Of a stretch of DNA of 64,000 nucleotides, positions 54,267 to 64,000 are shown piece by piece (the stretch's first letter is position 1; every line of letters begins with the position of its first letter). Origin of the DNA: Phytophthora hibernalis (Eukaryota; Oomycota; Peronosporomycetes; Peronosporales; Peronosporaceae). Both the position numbers and the translations under genes were made by a program. The stretch spans positions 186,001 through 250,000 of the forward strand of contig JAAKBF010000227.1 in the NCBI GenBank assembly GCA_012656075.1, written 5' to 3'. Under the pieces are notes generated by a model. It was given only the letters and a program-made list of their open reading frames with translations. It did no database searches and was not told the DNA's origin.

Positions 54267-54413
54267 CTTGAATTCGGCAATGTTTCCTAGTGAAAACTGC
54301 TTAACAATTGGTAGTTTGATAAAAGCTACTGCTTGCCAGTTTGCCTCCCCTCAATTCTTCATGGCCTCGTAGCTCAAAGTTATCCACTGATATATCCAAC
54401 ACTTCTGTAGCAT
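54267..54413 (+). repeat. Tandem-repeat unit X, right copy
   Basis: Same-direction match to 45621-45773. GTAGCATCC both precedes it (54257) and ends it (54407), giving a 150-bp period, as expected if the gypsy element inserted into a tandem array. Confidence 0.7.
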
Positions 54414-57059
54414 CCGTACGAATAAACATCTACATTAGATGTTCATTTCCTTTAAGCCCCCCAACATCACGTTCTACATACGTATACTCTACATTTGAAC
54501 TAGCATCATAATTTGTAACCGATTCGCAGAAATCCTCCTCAACGGCGTTCTTGGTGGATAGCTCATCTACCGACATTGTGTCGACTGCATAACACTACTG
54601 ACTTACAAAGTCTAGCTCGACCGGGTTGTCTTACACAGGGGTCGGAAATACAGTATTGCATCGCAAAACATTAAAAGCCGTAATAATCATTTTAATACTC
54701 CAGTCGACAATAATTTAATTTTATTGCAATTATTGATTCTTTGGGAAACTCTATATAACTTGCTGTTTGTATGGACCGGTGGAAATTCAGTCAATTTAGC
54801 TTCAATAATAATATATTCAATTTCGTGTCCTCCCGTAATAAATATTTCCGTATAAAAATAGAGTAATTGCAATACCGCAATTTTTCCGAGCCCTGGTCCT
54901 ACACTCTGCGATAAGAATACTTTTAGACTGGTTACCAAGCATCTGTATCCACATGGATCATGCCGTATCTGTCTGGCTAGGGCATGGAGCTCTGTGGTGC
55001 TGCACCTGAGAACCCCGCTCGCGAAAGCAGCTAGTTTGATTTAAATTTAAATTTAAAATGTTAAAAAATTTGAAATGTTAAAACAGGATGAAACCATCTC
55101 TCCTGATCTGTAGATTTAGAGCTGATGCCCACTGAAAGGACAAACTCCAAAATAAAACGTAGAACTGTGGACCCTCGTTTAAGTTGATCGGACTTAACCC
55201 CAGTGAAATTTATCCTACGAAATTGGATAAAACGTTTCGATGTGGCGTACACAACGCGTTCTATCCTACCAAATAAGCGGTAGGATGAAAATAACTTAGG
55301 ATTTGTATGTAGAGGTTTGTGGGAGTCACATCATCGGCTAAGTCACCCGTGTCAAGTGGTTACCACCGGAGCCAATTCAGGCGCGCCCATCGCTGTGGAC
55401 GTAGCAACGTCCACAGGACTGGAAATGTTTTCCCTAGAGTGGATCCTCGAGCGCGCATGAACAGCTTCCTCGCTAGGAGGACGCTGTGTTGTCATCTTGG
55501 GAGAGGCTGAGATCGTGACAATGGCGTTGTGTTGCGCCCGTTTGATGGATTCATGCTGTGATCAATCCCAAGAAGCTGTTTTCGTGTACTTTAGTAGGAT
55601 GTTTGGGTTACGAAACAAACACTATTTGTATAACTGGAAAACATCGGAGATTTTTCCTACGATAGCATACAACCCAAAGGGTGTGTTCAGCACATCCGCT
55701 GTTTTGATCCGACGGATTGCAAATTCCGCCGGATGAAAATCACCTGCAAACTCGTACCGGTAGATGCTGGCTACGAAACTACGACTGCGTAACGCGCTCT
55801 GCTTGTATCCCCTGCACGCCGGGGTTGGTCGCAGAAGCGCCGATTGCGAATTCCAAAGTCCGTCAGGCCGTCAGCGGGTCAACTAGTTCCCGCTGCGCCG
55901 GTGTGTGCCCGTCTCGCAGCACGACCTACTTTATTTACGTTCGTTCAATCAATACACTACATCCGTTCGTTCCGCTTGCCTCCTATCCGTCGCAGTACAC
56001 GTACCGCAACTCCTAGTCGTCAGTCAGCGCTCACTTAGTCACTCGGACCTCTATGCCTCGGGCGCCCGTCCTCGTGTCGCAGCCGTCAGCAAACTTGGGC
56101 AGCTCGGCTACCCTGCATCAACACCTTAGTCGTCGCCATCTCCGTCCAGGGGCGCGCAGTCGGTCGTCCGTCCGTTCCGTCCAATGCAACCTCGCTGGAT
56201 CGCCGTTTGCACTCATCAGTGAAAGTTGTGAAGTGAGGGCTTGGCTCGCTCGTCGGCCGCCCCCCAAATCTTTCAACTTCGGCGTGCTGCTGATCGCTAG
56301 AGGGTCGCTGCCACTCTCTTCGTTGCGAATCAGCTGCAGCCGCACGTCCATTCTGCCAGCCGAGCGACGTCTCGTCCAGTCAGCTCTGTTCATTCGTCCG
56401 TCCGTCCAGTGTGCTAGCCAGTGCCACTGCCCAGCCATTCTTCATCCATCTGTCCAGTCTGTCGGCCGTCGTCTCCATCTCCGTTCGTTCGTCCTTGCTG
56501 TCGGCCGTCGCCTTCAGCTCCGTCCATTCGTCCATGCCGTCGGCCGTCGCCTCCAGCTCTGTCCATTCGTCCAGTGTCGTGCGGGGTGCTGGCAGCTGAC
56601 GCCGCCACAACTCGATTTTATCCTAATTACGACTTTACTCCGCGGCGGAAGTGCAAGCTTAAAAGGCATGTACTAAACGCTAAAACTCGATTTTGAAGTA
56701 CAACCGTCTTGTTTACAGCCTGGAAACGAAGAAATGCAGTTCTGGGAGTGCAAAAGCGAGATCGTTGGGTGCATCTCAGCCTTTTGCACGTGGAGCAAAT
56801 CGAATCGGATTTGCACAAAGTCTATTTTAGGGGTCTAAAATAGACGGCAAAATAAATGCAAAGGACAATAACATGTATTTTAATAAAATAGCTGCGTGAG
56901 AGACCGTTTACATGTAAGTTTACATGTCAATTAGGTTTGCTTCGCTGTCTAAATTCTAAGCTGACAGCTTAGCTGTGTGTGTTTGTGTTGTGTGTGCGTG
57001 CACTGTTTCTCTTAACACTACACTGTCATAACTATAGCATGCGGTTGGCCTTTGAGGCA
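54414..57059. other. Repeat-rich DNA without recognisable genes
   Basis: 54420-55900 holds only short meaningless frames. 55900-56040 is CT-rich with AATCAATACACTAC and looks like an LTR end, but no partner is found. 56440-56575 has three 39-bp imperfect tandem copies built on GTCGGCCGTCGCC. A perfect 11-bp hairpin, GTCTATTTTAG/CTAAAATAGAC, lies at 56820-56845. Confidence 0.4.
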
Positions 57060-57519
57060 TTGCCCTTGTAGTACATATAGTAGCAGATCCATTGAAGCAA
57101 TTCGTCCGCGGACAGATGCACGTCGTTCTCATATAGCCGTAGGATCTTGACCGGGCACATTTTGGAGTTCGAGTTCGTGAGCATGAAGAAGCCCTTGGTC
57201 GTCTACGTGTACAGTACCAACAGGAGTCCTTGACGTAGGCCCCACTGCAGGCTCCAGCGTGTCGTACAACGGCACGTCATGCGGTTGGCGCTGTACTTCA
57301 TTAGTGACCACGAGTAGGACCACTCGTAGAAGTTTATGCAGAAAATGCCCGTGAGCGCTCCGCGTTTGGTACAGACGGAGCAGTGATGTAGTTTCTAGTG
57401 AATACTACGTAGTATGTTTCTGGTAGCTCTTGGTGAGGCCATATAGACACGACGAACTTATTCTGTATGAGGACCTGCCAGTGCGGATCCGCGGTTGCCG
57501 TAATAACGTTACTTACCAA
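57060..57519 (-). pseudogene. Fragments of an unrecognised protein
   Basis: Three frames succeed each other: ATADPHWQVLIQNKFVVSIW with ETYYVVFTRNYITAPSV; GIFCINFYEWSYSWSLMKYS; and PVKILRLYENDVHLSADELL then WICYYMYYKGNASKANRML, ending in a stop near 57040. Composition is protein-like and the frame changes are one base each, but I recognise no family. Confidence 0.35.
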
Positions 57520-57920
57520 ACGAGGAGGGCGCTGAGCACTATTAATAGGAGCGCTGCTATCTTGGCTTAGTTTTCTCGGCTGATTTTAGCCAATAGTGGG
57601 GCGCAATCTTGGCGTCCGACGAACTGTCTTATGTTTTAACATTCAATAGACTTTGTAACCATCTTCATACTACAATGTCAGCAACTATTCGTACAAATCA
57701 GAGAGCCAGTCAGGATTGGGTATGTACCCGGTTTGTGAGAATGTGTACATAATGACACAAACTGCCACAATGGAGTTTGTTTCGTATTACAAATTGATAC
57801 AAAGTAACAAGCACTCTGCACCACCTTCAAGCATGTGGCACCCATAGCCGTAACGACTATCTTGGTCTGTGGTGCGAAAGAAACGCGTCCATAGCAAAGC
57901 TCAGAACCGCCAACTCATTG

Positions 57921-58310
57921 TCATTCTTCAGGTTCGTGTAGCGAAGACACGTGCACCTCAAAGTCCGCTACGTCGTTGAACAATGGTCCACAATCATCTC
58001 TAGTTAGATGAATGGAGCGCGCCCAATCCATAACTTTAGAGAGCCACCCAAACGTAATTCGTAACTCGTACCACGTCGCCATTGCGCGCATGTAATAAGC
58101 AGACATGTTGGGGTACAACAGGCCACGGCCATCCTCAAATTTGAAGACGATTTCTTCATCCTTCAAAACCCTCTGTGTCTGCTTGAAGTATGCATGCTTG
58201 CATTCCTCAATCCGCGAGAGACACAAATTGACCCAATCTCGGGCTATTTTAATAGTCGAAGAATGCGTTTTTAAAATACTACTTGTATTAATACATGCAA
58301 TATTTGTATT
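57921..58310 (-). CDS. Hypothetical protein, unrecognised
   Basis: An open frame with protein-like sequence: HSSTIKIARDWVNLCLSRIE, then KDEEIVFKFEDGRGLLYPNM and ATWYELRITFGWLSKVMDWA. It ends SSLHEPEE at 57921. Its upstream end runs into a GC-rich palindromic segment at about 58310. A similar AT-rich coding-like piece (MKQLLKLLGMYLVTKRAFIA, 58740-58867) resumes on the far side, so the palindromic block may have been inserted into this gene. No domain is identified. Confidence 0.35.
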   Translation of the reverse strand, partial: NTNIACINTSSILKTHSSTIKIARDWVNLCLSRIEECKHAYFKQTQRVLKDEEIVFKFEDGRGLLYPNMSAYYMRAMATWYELRITFGWLSKVMDWARSIHLTRDDCGPLFNDVADFEVHVSSLHEPEE

Positions 58311-58463
58311 TTGGTCCACTTGTCGCGCCGCGCGTTCGAGTGCTTCACGATTGCACTGCAATTTACAGCACACACTGGTCGCTTACGCGCAAGTTGGGGG
58401 CAAGTACAAAGCTCCGTTGGACGCAAATCCAACGGGCTGCAGGCTTCAGCTTCCAGCACGCCA

Positions 58464-58534
58464 CCGTTGGGTACAGGCTGTACCCAACGGCAAGTCGGCA
58501 CCCCGGGCTGTACCGTACAGCCCGGGGTGCCGAC
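58464..58534. repeat. Two adjacent long perfect palindromes, GC-rich
   Basis: 58464-58490 has 13-bp arms (CCGTTGGGTACAG and its inverse) around one base. 58494-58534 has 20-bp perfect arms (GTCGGCACCCCGGGCTGTAC and its inverse) around one C. A third, looser inverted repeat (CCGCTGTG..CACAGCGG, about 58568-58594) and two GTACATGTAC palindromes follow within 120 bases. The block differs in base composition from the AT-rich DNA on both sides. Confidence 0.9.
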
Positions 58535-59098
58535 TGGCCACAGGCGACTGCTGCTTTCCGACTGCCGCCCGCTGTGGTACGTGACACACAGCGGTCACGA
58601 AGGAGTGTACAGTATGTACATGTACCACCAAGGTACTACTGTACATGTACCACGCGTTCCGCTGTTCGTCTCGAGGATAGCATGGACACGCGGTGCAGCA
58701 GCGGTCATCGAGGCCTGTCGACCTGCAGCACGCCGCCGTAGATAAAAGATATATGCTGCAAATTCGTAGCTCTCAAATGTTGTCCAAACTGCTTGGGCCG
58801 TCGAACACGCTATAAACGCCCTCTTAGTCACCAGGTACATTCCGAGTAACTTTAAAAGCTGTTTCATGTTTTCCAGCAGAATAAGTCACAGCTTGTAGAA
58901 AGCAGCCCGTAGGTCACCAGCCTTGTCACAAGAGTCGTGTGTACTCTGTCACGACGGTCCAAGACCCTCGCTTTGCTGGGTTTTCTGCAAATGAAGCGTT
59001 TGGCTGGAATCCGGTGTAACAGCCTGCCCCGCCAGCTGGGAAAACTACCGATATTATCTTGGTATTGGGAAATGTATTATGAATGGGTTAACTATTTC

Positions 59099-59323
59099 CT
59101 AGTTATCCGCTGCGCTGAAGAACTGCAGGATCGAAGGCTGATTCGTCTTCACCTTCTTTCCTTTCTTGGGGCGACCGGGTTTTCCCTTTTGTTTTGAAGA
59201 TGCCGCCTCAGCTGTTGTTGGTTTATGTGTAGCTGCATTTGCTGGAGCGTTTACAACTGAGTCAGGAACCGAGGGGTAGTAGCTCAAATACTCCTGCGGA
59301 ATCGAAAAATATTTAGAACGCAA
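59099..59323 (-). pseudogene. C-terminal fragment with AT-hook-like motif and PIP box
   Basis: About 75 codons: KQKGKPGRPKKGKKVKTN resembles an AT-hook/nuclear localisation signal and is followed by QPSILQFF, a near-ideal PCNA-interacting box, six residues before the stop. Such tails occur at the ends of some DNA transposases and replication proteins. No upstream domain can be followed beyond 59323. Confidence 0.4.
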
Positions 59324-59690
59324 CAGTCGCAGACATCTTCTGCTGTTCGAGTAAGCCGTACCCCAGGAAAATAATAGTGCACGTATTGTGTAAATCTGGA
59401 GTAGCTCATTGTCCTCACATCTGGATTTAATCGCTTAACCCCTTGAACCCGAGGTAGTACCGTACCCCTCGAAGCCTAAGCCCTAGGTGCTCTAACGTGT
59501 ATCTGCGGGGAAGGGTTTTCATACTGAACGCTACATATTTCGGTAACATGTACCTTAAATCACGGCGGACATGCAACATCGTAAAAAGTAAAAACTAAGT
59601 GTAGACGTAAAAGGATGCGCGCGCGTAAAAACTCCCACGACCACCCATGTGGCCCCGTTGCCAAACGCTACCAAACGTGAATTCACCATT

Positions 59691-61171
59691 ATGGTAGGAA
59701 GGAGACAAGTCAGCACCACCAACGCACAAAAGCTGAAGCGATTGAGCGCGTGTCAAACGGCGAGAACGTCAACGATGTTGCGGCTTCATGTCACGTCGAC
59801 CGTACTACAATATGGAGGTGGCAACTCCAGGCTGCCTCCATTCAAACAGCCCAGTCATCCCGTGCGTACACCGGAGAGAAGACTCAGCCCACAGCTGTCT
59901 CTTATGACATTGAGCTCAGGTACTGTATTTCTACTACTGTTAAGTATTATCGTAATTATTCAATTAACTAACAGTTTGATATTGTTTTTAAAGACTTCTT
60001 GCGTGGGTGAAGCACATGCGAACTACAAAATACTTCTGCATCTCCACTGAATGTATTCGATACGCTCTTGCGTATTTTGATCCTGATTACACGTCAACAC
60101 GCAGCCGTGACGCAGTCAAAATGTACATTTTTCGATTCCTGCGCCGAAATCGTCTAACGTATCGACGGATTACGCACCGAGGGCGAGTCGCGCGGCCTGG
60201 AATGCAGGTATTTTACCATGTTTTGCGTATTTTAAGTTTTTACTGTGCTTTATTATGCTAATAAATTTGGCGTTTTGCGTGACTTGCAGCTTGTTGCGGA
60301 TCGTTTTGCAGAGGCCACTGTTCATCTTCTAGAAAGCAATGCATTCTTCCCCATCGGGATGAACGATCGGTACAGTTATCTTTTTAGCATGGATCAAACC
60401 TCCGTTTGTGTGGACATGAATCCGCACAGTACTATCGAATTTGTCGGTTCCCGTACAGTTGATGTCGTACAATGTAAGAATATTTTTCGAGGTGCAAAAT
60501 CTTTTTTAGAACTAAACAATATTGTGTGTATGTGTATTTATAGCAACAACTCCTGACTCTTTTAGAGCATCTATTTTTCTGTGTGCGTCGGCGACTGGCA
60601 AGAAAATGCGACCGCTTGTCGTTTTTGCGGGGTATTCGGTGCCGATGTTCACGATGAGCTCCGAGCAGACCCCGCCTTTGATTGGAGCAAGGCACATTTT
60701 ACAGTGCAAGCCAAAGCGTACTGCGACGAGAGAGTGATGAAAGAGTGGGTCGACGAGGTGTGGTGCCCCGATATGCGGGGGCCTAGTATGCTCCTTCTCG
60801 ATAGCCTTAAAACGCATAAAATGGAGAGCGTCAAGAACCGACTCGAGACCGATGGCCACGCTCACGTTATTTACGTACCTCCGGGGTGACAGGCTTGGCA
60901 CAGTCGATGGACGTCGCTGTGATGAAGCCGTTCAAAGATCGCTGCCGAGACAAGTACCTGAAATTCGTGATTGAAGGGGGGTTTACAACACCAAGTCAGA
61001 AGCGTAGAAAGATTGCAGAAATGGTAGTGCAGGCTTGGGATAAATTAGCGAGGATAGTATCAGAAACGGCTTCTTAAAAGCTGGACTTATCGCTACAGGG
61101 CCTCGAGACGCACGTGGAGTGTTCGCCTCACCCGAGCCACCTAGCGAGGGTATCTTAGATGTCGACACGTA
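59691..61171 (+). CDS. Pogo-type DDE transposase, intron-containing or frameshifted
   Basis: Starts MVGRRQVSTTNAQKLK. One base on, it continues into a helix-turn-helix, VSNGENVNDVAASCHVDRTT. The core follows over apparent introns (about 60207-60289 and 60474-60542, GT..AG). Asp 1 is in FSMDQTSVCVDMN, Asp 2 in MLLLDSLKTHKM and Asp 3 in SMDVAVMKPFKDRCR. The last part ends near SEGILDVDT at 61169-61171. A pair of short inverted repeats, about 59569-59590 (CATGCAACAT..CGTAAAAAG) and 61240-61264, may be its ends. It differs clearly from the nested pogo copy at 49.4 kb. Confidence 0.75.
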
Positions 61172-61565
61172 ATGATAATCAAAGACGGGGTGTCACTTTA
61201 TACTTTTGGTCGTCGTAAACATAAAAGAACGTCGTATCAGCCTTTTTACGAAAATGTTGCATGATCAACGTGCGTTGCATGATCGCCGTGATTTACGGTA
61301 TAGTGGAAAGCCACAGGCTAAACCTATCCATCGATCACTGGGTCAATCTCTATCGTGTATGCTACAGATTAATTGTGCCCAAATGTACATGATTTATTTG
61401 TAGGGTTAATGTGTATTTTGTGCAAAACGTACAGTGTAATTATGTGATAGAGCGAAGCCAAGGCAAGACAAATCAGTGAGCAGGGAGTGCATAGCCAACA
61501 ACACTCAAAACAAATGCATTGAGCTATACAAATATCAATATGAATGAACACGCTCAACTGATTGC

Positions 61566-61895
61566 TCAGTCAGTCATCTCCATGCCCATCGAGCGACGGA
61601 CCCGCTTTGCTGCTTGTTCACATCTGTCCGTGGACGCTTCACTTGATTGCTCGCTTCTCTCGTTTCCTTCTTCACCACCTTCACTTTCTTCATCCACTTG
61701 ACGAACTCCAGGTGTGCGCGCGGATTGTCCTCTTCCTCCACGCCTTCGGAAGCAAGGTGCCGTTGCGCTAGGCCTTAAGCTAAATGTCGAAGCAGGTAAC
61801 CGTTCTCCACTCACCGCGTGGCGCTTGTTCTCGCAGAGGAAGACACGCCACGCCATCGATCTTTTCAAGCGTTGGAGGCAGTAGATAGCTTGCAC
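61566..61895 (-). CDS. Hypothetical protein, possibly spliced
   Basis: One continuous frame (MQAIYCLQRLKRSMAWRVFL onward) ends in an acidic Ser/Glu-rich tail. A GTGAGT..GAAG interval (about 61745-61819) looks like an intron; splicing it gives a different tail (EEEDNPRAHLEFVKWMKKVK) that looks more protein-like. No domain is recognised. It lies inside the TTAA-flanked element. Confidence 0.3.
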   Translation of the reverse strand: MQAIYCLQRLKRSMAWRVFLCENKRHAVSGERLPASTFSLRPSATAPCFRRRGGRGQSARTPGVRQVDEESEGGEEGNERSEQSSEASTDRCEQAAKRVRRSMGMEMTD

Positions 61896-63426
61896 TTATT
61901 GTAATAGACGTAAGAATCACAGCCACCACCGAAGAGTAAGCCACCCCGTGATCATTAGTCAGGGATCATCGCTTTCAAGAACGGTAGGGATAGGGCGCAC
62001 TCCTGCAGCAGGTCTGAATACGTTATGTGAAGATCGGCTGTAGAGCTCTTGTTTATGACGCAGTGTATGTAAAGCTGTATGATACAGCTTATATTTGTAT
62101 TAGTACGTATGATACACGATAACACAACTTAGCAATAAAAAACGAGTGAGCCCATAGGCACACCCACACCTCATTCATTACACATTATATCACCGCAGAG
62201 AAGCATACCGTGTTCAGTATGGTTAACTCTATGTCAAGCGTGTCCTTGTTGTACACACTTGATTGAACGAAGACATCGAAGAGAGCATCGCTTTGCCGAA
62301 GACCTTGTTGACTTGAGGCGATAGATCAGTAGTCCTCGGTCTTGAATGACGTCGATGTTTTATTCCAATGCGTTGCTTGCATCCGCCTTATTTCAATTGA
62401 CTTTGCAATTTCTCCGACTGTCATGCAAACCTGGTACACGATAATCGAACCAAACATCTGTATACAATGAGAAGCGTTAGACTAGGGTCCATTTAGCACA
62501 ATATTTGTCCTTACCGACGTTGAGGCGTCAAATTGCACATGCGCCGGGAATTGCTTCTTGGAGTTTCAACCGGGCTTCTGGAGTTACCGACATCGGGCCT
62601 GGAATGCCATTTATGAGTCCGCGAGGGTGGGGTTCTGCGTGCTAGCGGAGAAATCTGAAAGTGAGGGAGAATTGGTGGCGGCCGGTTTTCGCCTGCACTC
62701 TCCACTATGCGATATGTAGGAGCCAGCTTGGACCTTCCCGAAGTTCCATCTATACTCCATCATGGGATCTATCGGGGAGGGAAAGGGTAGATTACCTACC
62801 CCTTGTTGACTTGAAATCTGTAGCGACCCATACAAAAATCAAGTATAGATTTCCTTAACGTGTATGGTCCACGTTAAGGAAACGGCCATATCGTGTAAGG
62901 TCCAGGCTCTCGGGTTCAAGGGGTTAATTTCATACTCGTATCTGGCGTGCACTTCCAGCCATGTCAATCCAGGCTCCGTGAAATACTGGCGTGGCCTGCG
63001 GTGCGCGCAAGGGAAGCCGTCCTCCAGGATCCACGTCGAACAGTGCAATTTGAATGCTTGTAGGTAGAGATGGTTTTGGATTGGAATAGTAAAGAACGTT
63101 TTAAACGCACCAAAACGTTTTAAACAGTTTAGAAGAGGCCAAAAGTCCAAAAGTCAGTGCGCCAGAATCTTTGGAAGCTGCCGTGAACCCATTGACGCCT
63201 AGCAGTGTGAAAAGAGCTTCGCCATGGCGACATCACGTGGAGCTACGGCTGACTTGCCAGCGAACTCATCGCCGGACATGCCCTGCGGGGTTCTTCCCCA
63301 CCACGAAGGGCATTGCGATCGCCCCCTGGCTCCGCTGTACGGAGATCTAATCGCTACAGCCCTTACCAAAGAGAAACTCCCGAGCCAAGCTCGTCAAGGG
63401 TTGGCTTGGCGTCGGCACGCAGGGTG
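61896..63426. other. No recognisable gene
   Basis: The right half of the TTAA-flanked element and its right flank. An open minus frame at 62839-63150 crosses the element boundary and has no recognised domain. Apart from the hairpin and terminal repeat described above, I see nothing. Confidence 0.4.
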
Positions 63427-64000
63427 ATGTTCTCACCTCAGCAAGGCTCGCAGAATCCAGCTTACTCGCCTCCGACACCAGCTCCTGTAGCGTCGCCCCG
63501 TCAATCGACTCCGACTCGATCATCCAGCTCTACAACTTCAGCGCGGTCACCTCGGACCCCGTACACCAATATCGTCATCTCCAACACGGTCCCCCGCACT
63601 CCCCGTACCCCGCGAACCCCAGGATCTTCTAGGCGATCTAGGCCTTCACCTTTGAAGACCGGGCGACCGCGTGACATGATTTGGAAGCACTACACCATTG
63701 AACGCGAAAATGGCAAGAAACACGGTCGTTGCATCTACTGCGGCACGCTCAAGAAAAATGGTAAACCTAGTGGGAACTTGATGAACCACTTTGTGAAGCC
63801 TAACCTGTGCCCAAGTGTCCCCAGAGCTGTTCAAACTGCGCTACGACCTGTACCTATCCCAGCACCAGCGCCGACAACCGACACAAATGTGAAGCCTGCA
63901 TCGCGTGATATTGATCAAGACGCTTTTGATATGGTACTTGCTCGGATGTATTTTTGTCTGCGCACTGCCTTTCATTCTTGTGGAAGCTCAAGTATTTCGA
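63427..64000 (+). CDS. BED zinc-finger protein, probably hAT-family transposase (3' partial)
   Basis: An uninterrupted frame from an ATG at 63427 runs off the window with no stop (191 codons). After a Ser/Pro/Thr/Arg-rich N-terminus (APVASPRQSTPTRSSS) comes a BED-type finger: MIWKHYTIERENGKKHGRCI, then YCGTLKKNGKPSGNLMNHFV. The aromatic W-xx-Y, CxxC and terminal His/Cys positions fit BED fingers of hAT transposases. The RNase-H-like core would lie outside the window. Confidence 0.65.
   Translation, partial: MFSPQQGSQNPAYSPPTPAPVASPRQSTPTRSSSSTTSARSPRTPYTNIVISNTVPRTPRTPRTPGSSRRSRPSPLKTGRPRDMIWKHYTIERENGKKHGRCIYCGTLKKNGKPSGNLMNHFVKPNLCPSVPRAVQTALRPVPIPAPAPTTDTNVKPASRDIDQDAFDMVLARMYFCLRTAFHSCGSSSIS

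Larger units (their letters stand above)
59439..62923. mobile_element. TTAA-flanked piggyBac-like element
   Basis: Perfect 15-bp inverted ends CCCCTTGAACCCGAG (59439-59453) and its inverse (62909-62923) are each flanked by TTAA (59435-59438, 62924-62927). TTAA targets and CCC-starting ends are typical of piggyBac. No piggyBac transposase is visible inside; a pogo-type gene occupies the left half. A perfect 12-bp hairpin (TTCCTTAACGTG/CACGTTAAGGAA, 62851-62881) lies close to the right end. Boundaries rest only on these short repeats. Confidence 0.5.

Noticed and set aside
56053..56676. 207-codon plus-strand ORF
   Set aside because: Built from CGTCC-rich low-complexity and 39-bp tandem repeats, open on both strands; no domain.
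62839..63150. Minus-strand ORF of 103 codons
   Set aside because: It crosses the TTAA-flanked element boundary and shows no domain, so it is probably chance.
1..64000. CRISPR array, bacterial operons, RxLR-type effectors
   Set aside because: No regularly spaced repeats, no ribosome-binding-site organisation, and no signal peptide followed by an RxLR-EER or LFLAK pattern was seen.

Overview
The window looks like nuclear DNA of an oomycete, most likely Peronosporales (Phytophthora or a relative). Genes are densely packed with very short introns (about 55-90 bp, GT..AG, several with a CTAAC-like branch site). Stramenopile-style housekeeping genes alternate with large transposon blocks, and a complete Maverick/Polinton is present, an element class already reported from oomycetes. 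The species is inferred from style, not shown by any marker gene.

Layout. 1-18.5 kb is a gene-rich island: a calcyphosin-like EF-hand/IQ protein (5' end outside the window), a myristoylatable STE11-type protein kinase, a membrane UDP-glycosyltransferase, an XRP2-like TBCC protein, a DHHC palmitoyltransferase, the dolichyl-phosphate glucosyltransferase ALG5, a basic protein with PCNA-binding-like motifs, a triple-domain PHOSPHO-type HAD phosphatase, and a membrane-anchored ankyrin protein with two TIR domains. 18.6-19.8 kb is a 1.2-kb Mutator-like element with 83-85 bp inverted repeats and a 9-bp target duplication; it carries what looks like mitochondrial DNA (a tRNA-Met and the start of rpl14). 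20,205-37,282 is a 17.1-kb Polinton with about 184-bp inverted repeats and a perfect 6-bp target duplication. It has all six core genes (major and minor capsid, maturation protease, packaging ATPase, integrase, protein-primed PolB). Its accessory genes include a tail-fibre-like gene ending in a peptidase-S74-type intramolecular chaperone, a free-standing copy of a PolB N-terminal domain, and an ExoX-C-like protein. 37.4-42.2 kb returns to host genes: DEK, an RBM34/Nop12 two-RRM protein and a SURNod19 membrane protein. 45.8-54.3 kb is a decayed Ty3/gypsy element, minus orientation, into whose reverse transcriptase a pogo-like element has inserted. 54.3-64 kb is repeat-rich: orphan gene fragments, a cluster of long GC-rich palindromes, a TTAA-flanked piggyBac-like element carrying a second pogo-type transposase, and the start of a BED-finger (hAT-like) transposase running off the end.

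Caution on reading frames. Most multi-exon genes, and several Polinton genes, are broken by single-base shifts. Nearly all are one missing base in a short homopolymer, and the protein resumes in the next frame with conserved domains intact. This pattern fits residual indel errors in the assembly better than gene death, so I annotate whole genes across the shifts and state where each lies.

How the genes work together. The Polinton set is a self-consistent virus-like programme: copying (PolB), integration (integrase), and capsid building, maturation and packaging (MCP, mCP, protease, ATPase, PX). A fibre protein could give host attachment. The neighbouring host genes show no operon logic; they are independent eukaryotic genes.
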